Assembly (NCBI GenBank): GCA_003222455.1
Contig: QHWF01000122.1
Coordinates: 1 to 9,664 of the forward strand
DNA length: 9,664 nt
Reading direction: 5' to 3'
Source: Acidobacteriota bacterium
GTDB lineage: Bacteria; Acidobacteriota; Vicinamibacteria; Vicinamibacterales; CAVVIG01
In this document: positions 5,971-9,664 of the stretch, piece after piece
How the letters are laid out: every line of letters begins with the position of its first letter
Numbering within the stretch: position 1 is the stretch's first letter
The notes under the pieces: generated by a model
Told to the model about the DNA's origin: nothing
The model's database searches: none
What the model saw: the letters and a program-made list of their open reading frames with translations, nothing else
Program-made: the position numbers and the translations under genes

Positions 5971-6870
5971 TCAGGTCTGCCTCGCCACGGCTCGCGTCAA
6001 CTCCTGGGCTCTTCGCCGATATCCATCGAGGATCGCCCGCGTCACGGGACCGGGGCTCCCCGACCCGATGGTGCGATCGTCCACTTGAACGATCGGCACG
6101 GCTTCGCGCGTCGTGCTCGTCAGGAACGCTTCGTCGGCACCGAGCAGATCATCGTCGTGCAGCTCGGCGTCCCGGACCGTGATCCCGACGTCGGCGCCGA
6201 CCTCGAAGAGAAACTCGCGCGTGATGCCCGGCAGGAGTCCCGCGTCGAGCGGCGGCGTCATCGCGACCCCGTTCTTGACGATGAACAGGTTCGACTGGGT
6301 GCATTCCGCAAGCTGGCCTTTGTAGTTCCGCATCACGCCTTCGTACGCCCCGCGTTTGAAGGCTTCCTGCATGGCAAGCGCGTTGTTGAGCAGATTGTTC
6401 GACTTGATGCGCGGATTCACCGTATCCGGATGATTGCGGACGATGGGCACGAGCGCGACTTTGACGCCGCGCTCGAAGGCCTCGCGCGACGGCTCCACGT
6501 TCGACTTGACGATCACGACAATCGACGGATTGGGGCAGGCGGCCAGATCATAGGTGAGCTCGCCGATGCCGCGCGTCACGAGGATCCGAATATAGGCTTC
6601 ACGGCCGGTCGATTCACCTAACCCGGCGGCCCGCATCGTCTCACGGAATCGGGCGTCGATTTTGGCATCGCCGATCGGCACGTCCAGCGCGACCATGCCG
6701 GCCGACGCCCGCAGCCGCCGCATATGACGATCGAAGAGAAACGGCTGGCCATTGTAGGTCCTCAGCGTTTCGTACACGCCTTCGCCGTACAGGAACCCAT
6801 GATCGAAGACAGAAATGACGGCGTGCTCCTGGTCGAAGACACGCCCGTTGACGTTGACGGTTGCTCCCAT
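5971..6870 (-). CDS. Class IV PLP aminotransferase (BCAT/D-amino-acid type)
   Basis: A 299-residue cytoplasmic enzyme of fold type IV, the group of branched-chain aminotransferase (IlvE), D-amino-acid aminotransferase and aminodeoxychorismate lyase. The N-terminus carries the family phrase FDHGFLYGEGVYETLRTYNG (residues 22-41). The PLP lysine is K156 in NPRIKSNNL. The phosphate and cofactor region reads GQLAECTQSNLFIVKNG with E189 conserved, and TSTTREAVPI (251-260) matches the second PLP-phosphate loop. Length is normal. In most relatives the residue after E189 is Gly, but here it is Cys190. The motifs favour an aminotransferase over the lyase, but L-branched-chain and D-amino acid activity cannot be separated by eye. 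The ATG at 6868-6870 has no strong ribosome site. The gene diverges from nnr. Confidence 0.9.
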   Translation of the reverse strand: MGATVNVNGRVFDQEHAVISVFDHGFLYGEGVYETLRTYNGQPFLFDRHMRRLRASAGMVALDVPIGDAKIDARFRETMRAAGLGESTGREAYIRILVTRGIGELTYDLAACPNPSIVVIVKSNVEPSREAFERGVKVALVPIVRNHPDTVNPRIKSNNLLNNALAMQEAFKRGAYEGVMRNYKGQLAECTQSNLFIVKNGVAMTPPLDAGLLPGITREFLFEVGADVGITVRDAELHDDDLLGADEAFLTSTTREAVPIVQVDDRTIGSGSPGPVTRAILDGYRRRAQELTRAVARQT

Positions 6871-7010
6871 GGCTCAGGAGCGTACATCAGACCGCCAGGT
6901 CGAGCCAACACCAAGGACACCATGGACAGATACCGAAAACCCGGAGAGAATCGCTAGGAGTTCGTCCGAGTAATCGACACGGAGGAGGCGGAGAGCACAG
7001 AGAGAATAAG

Positions 7011-7062
7011 CCACAGAGACACAAAGACACAGAGATTCTCTTGTGTCTCGGTGTCTCCGTGG
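7011..7062. repeat. Mirrored tandem-repeat hairpin, CCACAGAG type
   Basis: This is the cleanest of the mirrored hairpins. Three 8-base units, CCACAGAG, ACACAAAG and ACACAGAG (7011-7034), are followed by the loop ATT and by the mirrored set at 7038-7062, which in reverse complement reads CCACGGAG, ACACCGAG, ACACAAGAG. Twenty-one of 24 positions pair, with one bulged T at 7042. Weaker copies of the same words (CACGGAGGAGG, GCACAGAGAG) precede it at 6978-7002. It lies in the divergent gap between the aminotransferase and nnr, ending about 50 bases before the chosen nnr start, so it may form in the nnr leader. Confidence 0.85.
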
Positions 7063-7113
7063 CCGATTTATCCTCAGTGAGCTCATGCCCGCTCTGTGAA
7101 CTCTCTAATCCTG

Positions 7114-8694
7114 ATGCGTGTCCTGAACTCCACCCAGATGCGCGACGCCGATCGTCGCACGATTGAAGAGATCGGTATTCCGTCGCTCGTCCTCATGGAG
7201 AACGCCGGCCGCCAGGCAGTCGCCGCGATGGAGGCGGTGTACACCGACCTGCTCGACCGCCAGATCGCGGTGCTCTGCGGCCGGGGCAACAACGGCGGCG
7301 ACGGGTTCGTCATCGCACGCACGCTCGTGCAGCGGGGCGCGGACGTGGCCGTGTTCCTGATCGGCCGCGTCACGGACGTGCGCGGCGATGCGCGCATCAA
7401 CCTGGAGATCCTCGGGCGTCTTGGCGTCACGGTCGTGGAAGTCGCCGACAGCCAGGCGTGGGAGCTGCACTTTTCCGAAGTGAGCGACTGCACGCTGATC
7501 GTCGATGCGATTTTCGGTACCGGGTTGAAGGGGCCGGTGACGGGACTGATCGAGTCGGTCATTGCCGACGTGAACGCGTCCGACATACCGGTGGTGGCGA
7601 TCGACCTGCCCTCCGGCTTGTCGGCCGACTCGCCGGATCCGATCGGCCCGTCCATCGACGCCGCGCTCACCATCACGCTGGCCGCGCCGAAACTTCCGCT
7701 GGTGCTGCCGCCGGCGGAGATGCGCGCCGGCGACATCGTCATCGCGGATATCGGCATCCCGGACGAAGTGATCGAGACCGTGGACGGCCCGCACGTCGAG
7801 CTCCTGACGCGCTCGGCGATGCGCGAGCTGATTACGCCACGGAGCGCCGACAGCCACAAAGGCGACTTCGGGCACGTCCTCATCGTCGCCGGCTCGCCGG
7901 GGAAGACCGGCGCCGCGCACCTTGCCGCCACCGGCTGTCTGCGGTCCGGTGCGGGACTGGTGACCATCGCGACGCCGGCGGCGTGTCAATCGACTCTCGC
8001 CGCCATGGCACCGGAGTACATGACCGAGGTCATTCGGGCCGGCAACGAAGGGCTCGATGCCGCGGACGTGGAGCGTGTGCTCGACCTGGCGCGCGATGTG
8101 CTGGCCATCGGCCCCGGTCTCGGTCAGGGCCGCGGCACGCGCGAGTTCGTCAGGCAGATCGTCGATCGTGCGTCGATGCCGGTGGTGATCGACGCCGATG
8201 GGCTGAACGCGTTCACCGGTGCGCCGGATCGCCTGGCGGGACGCGAGGGCCGCGACGTGATCATCACACCGCATCCCGGCGAGATGGGACGACTGGTCGG
8301 CATGTCGGCGGACGAAGTCCAGGCGAGCCGCCTCGAAATCGCGCGGAACTTTGCCGCAAACCATCATGTCTACGTCGTGCTCAAAGGCCATCGCACGCTC
8401 GTCGCGACGCCCGACAGGAAGGTCTTCATCAATCCGACGGGCAACCCGGGGATGGCCACCGGCGGCACCGGCGACGTGCTCACCGGGATGATCGGCGCGT
8501 GGCTCGCGCAGCTCATGGACGCAGAGGCGGCGTGCAAGCTCGCCGTGTACCTGCACGGACTGGCGGGCGATCTGGCCGAGGCCGATGAAAGCGAGGTCTC
8601 GATGACCGCGGGCGACGTGGCCCGTCATCTCGGCGATGCCTTTCTCGAACTGAGCGCGCGACGGAAGGTTGTCGATCGGGGCGACTCGTCATGA
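7114..8694 (+). CDS. nnr: Bifunctional NAD(P)H-hydrate epimerase / ADP-dependent dehydratase
   Basis: This cytoplasmic metabolite-repair enzyme interconverts the R and S forms of hydrated NAD(P)H and dehydrates the S form back to NAD(P)H using ADP. Numbering is from the ATG at 7114 (526 residues). The YjeF_N epimerase half (about 1-220) shows MENAG (28-32), GNNGGDG (58-64), DAIFGTGLKG (131-140) and IDLPSGLSAD (163-172). The ribokinase-like dehydratase half (about 235-515) shows KGDFGHVLIVAGS from 249, a GPGLG loop, VIDADGLNAF, TPHPGEMGRL, and the nucleotide and catalytic loop GGTGDVLTG with D454. Both halves are complete. A GTG at 7096 would add MNSLIL; I prefer the ATG because MRVLNSTQMRDADRRTIEE matches how the family usually begins. 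Neither start has a strong ribosome site. tsaE follows in the same direction, a common pairing. Confidence 0.95.
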   Translation: MRVLNSTQMRDADRRTIEEIGIPSLVLMENAGRQAVAAMEAVYTDLLDRQIAVLCGRGNNGGDGFVIARTLVQRGADVAVFLIGRVTDVRGDARINLEILGRLGVTVVEVADSQAWELHFSEVSDCTLIVDAIFGTGLKGPVTGLIESVIADVNASDIPVVAIDLPSGLSADSPDPIGPSIDAALTITLAAPKLPLVLPPAEMRAGDIVIADIGIPDEVIETVDGPHVELLTRSAMRELITPRSADSHKGDFGHVLIVAGSPGKTGAAHLAATGCLRSGAGLVTIATPAACQSTLAAMAPEYMTEVIRAGNEGLDAADVERVLDLARDVLAIGPGLGQGRGTREFVRQIVDRASMPVVIDADGLNAFTGAPDRLAGREGRDVIITPHPGEMGRLVGMSADEVQASRLEIARNFAANHHVYVVLKGHRTLVATPDRKVFINPTGNPGMATGGTGDVLTGMIGAWLAQLMDAEAACKLAVYLHGLAGDLAEADESEVSMTAGDVARHLGDAFLELSARRKVVDRGDSS

Positions 8695-8723
8695 GACCTT
8701 CGAATGGGAGTGAAGCAGCTTGG

Positions 8724-8760
8724 GAACGCAAAAGGCCGCGTCGGCCGCAAAGAAGCGTTC
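8724..8760. repeat. Nested hairpin related to the ACGCAAAGG repeat
   Basis: GAACGC (8724-8729) pairs with GCGTTC (8755-8760). Inside, GGCCG and CGGCC form a 5-bp stem around CGT. The string GAACGCAAAAGGCCGC closely resembles the left arm of the hairpin at 3483-3505 (GAACGCAAAGGCCGC), so this may be a shortened or decayed copy. It lies 29 bases after the nnr stop and 38 before the tsaE start, and could either uncouple the two genes or form in the tsaE leader. Confidence 0.6.
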
Positions 8761-8798
8761 GATCGTGCCCGTTCGCGCTCTAGACGCCGATCTGGTCA

Positions 8799-9233
8799 TT
8801 GGCGGATAAGACGATAACGACACACTCGGAAGCGGAAACCGCGGCGGCCGCGCGCGAGCTCGGGGCGACGCTGTCGGCGGGCGACGCGGTGCTGCTGTTC
8901 GGCGATCTCGGAGCAGGCAAGACGGCGTTCGTGCGCGGATTGGCCGAAGGTCTGCGCATCGACCATCGCGACGTGACCAGTCCCACCTTCACGCTCGTCC
9001 AGGAGTATCGCGGCGGGCGACTACCGCTGGTTCACGTGGATCTCTTTCGGCTGGACGACCCGCGGGAGATCGACGATCTCGGACTGGAGGAAATCGGCGC
9101 CGATGGTGTGCTCGCGATTGAATGGGCCGAGAAACTGCCGCACCCGCCGCATGCCGCGATCGAAGTCTGCATCGCTCATGGCGACGGCGACGCACGCAGG
9201 CTCACAATCAGGTTCCCCGACCCGGCCGTCTAG
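8799..9233 (+). CDS. tsaE: tRNA t6A biosynthesis ATPase TsaE
   Basis: A 144-residue P-loop ATPase that works with TsaB, TsaC and TsaD to put threonylcarbamoyl on A37 of ANN-decoding tRNAs. Walker A is GDLGAGKT (35-42). The family motif TSPTFTL follows at 60-66, then HVDLFRL (79-85, a variant of HxDxYR) and AIEWAEKLP (106-114), with E108 in the Walker B-like position. Length is normal. The chosen start is TTG at 8799: an in-frame TAG at 8781 closes the frame above it, no ATG or GTG lies between, and the family needs the residues that follow. There is no obvious ribosome site. It follows nnr by 104 bases on the same strand and probably shares or borders its transcript. Confidence 0.93.
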   Translation: MADKTITTHSEAETAAAARELGATLSAGDAVLLFGDLGAGKTAFVRGLAEGLRIDHRDVTSPTFTLVQEYRGGRLPLVHVDLFRLDDPREIDDLGLEEIGADGVLAIEWAEKLPHPPHAAIEVCIAHGDGDARRLTIRFPDPAV

Positions 9234-9397
9234 CTTGAACTACCACGGAGTCGTCATGAGCGGGACTCACCCCGTAGCATGAAAATGGAGCTTGTGCGGC
9301 AGGACGTCGCCGTGGATGGCGGAGATCCAGACAAGCCGGAGCCGCCGACGATCGACGCCGAAGCCGTGAGAGTCGCTCGCGCCGCCGCCGCCGCGCC
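9234..9397. other. Convergent gap between tsaE and guaB
   Basis: This stretch of 164 bases holds no recognised gene. A 44-codon frame (ATG 9279 to TAG 9413) crosses it and overlaps the guaB end, but it has no ribosome site and a low-complexity Ala run, so it is not called. A weak 5-bp stem GAGTC (9248-9252) / GACTC (9264-9268) is the only terminator-like structure. The GCC-repeat near 9380 is low-complexity. Confidence 0.6.
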
Positions 9398-9664
9398 TCA
9401 CTCGGACCGGTAGTTGGGAGCTTCCTTCGTAATCGCCACGTCGTGCACGTGGCTCTCGCGGAACCCGGCGGGCGTGATCCGGATAAGCTTTGCCTCGCGC
9501 TGCAGAGCGGCAAGCGTCCCGCAGCCGCAATAACCCATCCCTGCACGCAGCCCGCCAACAAGTTGATGAATCATCGCCGCGACGCTGCCTTTGTGGGCGA
9601 CACGCCCTTCGATGCCTTCGGGCACGAGCTTTTCACTCCCCGCCAGACCGCCAGGGCCCTCGAG
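9398..9664 (-). CDS. guaB: Inosine-5'-monophosphate dehydrogenase, C-terminal fragment
   Basis: The minus strand is open from the right edge to a TGA at 9398-9400, giving the last 88 residues of IMP dehydrogenase, which oxidises IMP to XMP with NAD+ in the first committed step of guanine nucleotide synthesis. The visible part has the flap KLVPEGIEGRVAHKG, then QLVGGLRAGMGYCG, and the characteristic ending ITPAGFRESHVHDVAITKEAPNY. The catalytic Cys loop and the CBS domains lie outside the window. The short segment before KLVPEG reads LEGPGGLAGSE, somewhat unlike the common version but in a variable place. It converges on tsaE. Identification is secure despite truncation. Confidence 0.95.
   Translation of the reverse strand, partial: LEGPGGLAGSEKLVPEGIEGRVAHKGSVAAMIHQLVGGLRAGMGYCGCGTLAALQREAKLIRITPAGFRESHVHDVAITKEAPNYRSE

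Noticed and set aside
7105..8628. 507-residue open frame antisense to nnr
   Set aside because: It is His/Arg-rich with no recognisable domain, as expected for the antisense of a GC-rich gene; the opposite strand encodes a complete nnr.
9248..9268. GAGTC/GACTC stem as a terminator of tsaE
   Set aside because: Only 5 bp with an 11-base loop and no T-tract, too weak to call as a feature.
9279..9413. 44-codon frame (ATG to TAG) between tsaE and guaB
   Set aside because: No ribosome site, overlaps the guaB end by 16 bases, has a run of Ala from a GCC repeat, and resembles no protein I know.

Overview
The window is GC-rich bacterial chromosome (by eye, coding parts roughly 60-65% GC) with metabolic and housekeeping genes separated by gaps crowded with short palindromic repeats. 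The protein types (SSS symporter, PQQ alcohol-dehydrogenase-like protein, secreted alpha/beta hydrolase) and the repeat-laden gaps suggest an environmental Gram-negative, perhaps Acidobacteriota (Vicinamibacteria-like). That placement is an inference from style; no marker gene in the window proves it.

Layout, left to right: (1) the C-terminal end of an SSS-family sodium/solute symporter (+); (2) a secreted PQQ-dependent eight-bladed-propeller dehydrogenase (+) with metal and PQQ ligands intact, a D-x-D motif like that of lanthanide-dependent enzymes, and no vicinal Cys pair; (3) a 349-base convergent gap holding a REP-like inverted pair and a 136-base MITE-like palindrome bounded by CTAG; (4) an unrecognised 313-residue helical protein (-); (5) a divergent gap with a mirrored repeat hairpin; (6) a 684-residue secreted alpha/beta hydrolase-domain protein (+); (7) a convergent gap with a second mirrored hairpin and a GAATTC-rich patch; (8) a class IV PLP aminotransferase (-); (9) a divergent gap with a third mirrored hairpin; (10) bifunctional NAD(P)H-hydrate repair enzyme nnr (+), then tsaE (+), separated by a nested hairpin; (11) the C-terminal end of IMP dehydrogenase guaB (-), running off the right edge.

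Genes (1), (2) and (6) look catabolic: uptake of a solute, periplasmic oxidation of an alcohol or sugar, and ester or related hydrolysis outside the cytoplasm. No substrate link between them can be shown here, and no pqq biosynthesis genes or cytochrome c partner lie in the window. nnr and tsaE are housekeeping genes often found side by side: nnr repairs hydrated NAD(P)H, and TsaE is the ATPase for tRNA t6A synthesis. guaB commits IMP to guanine nucleotides.

The most unusual content is non-coding. Three of the larger gaps carry a hairpin of one design, in which each arm is three or four copies of an 8-9 base unit (CCACRRAG-, GCACGAAG- or ACGCAAAGG-like) and the other arm is the mirrored set. 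The unit sequence differs from gap to gap but the design is kept. A fourth, shorter hairpin shares its sequence with the first.
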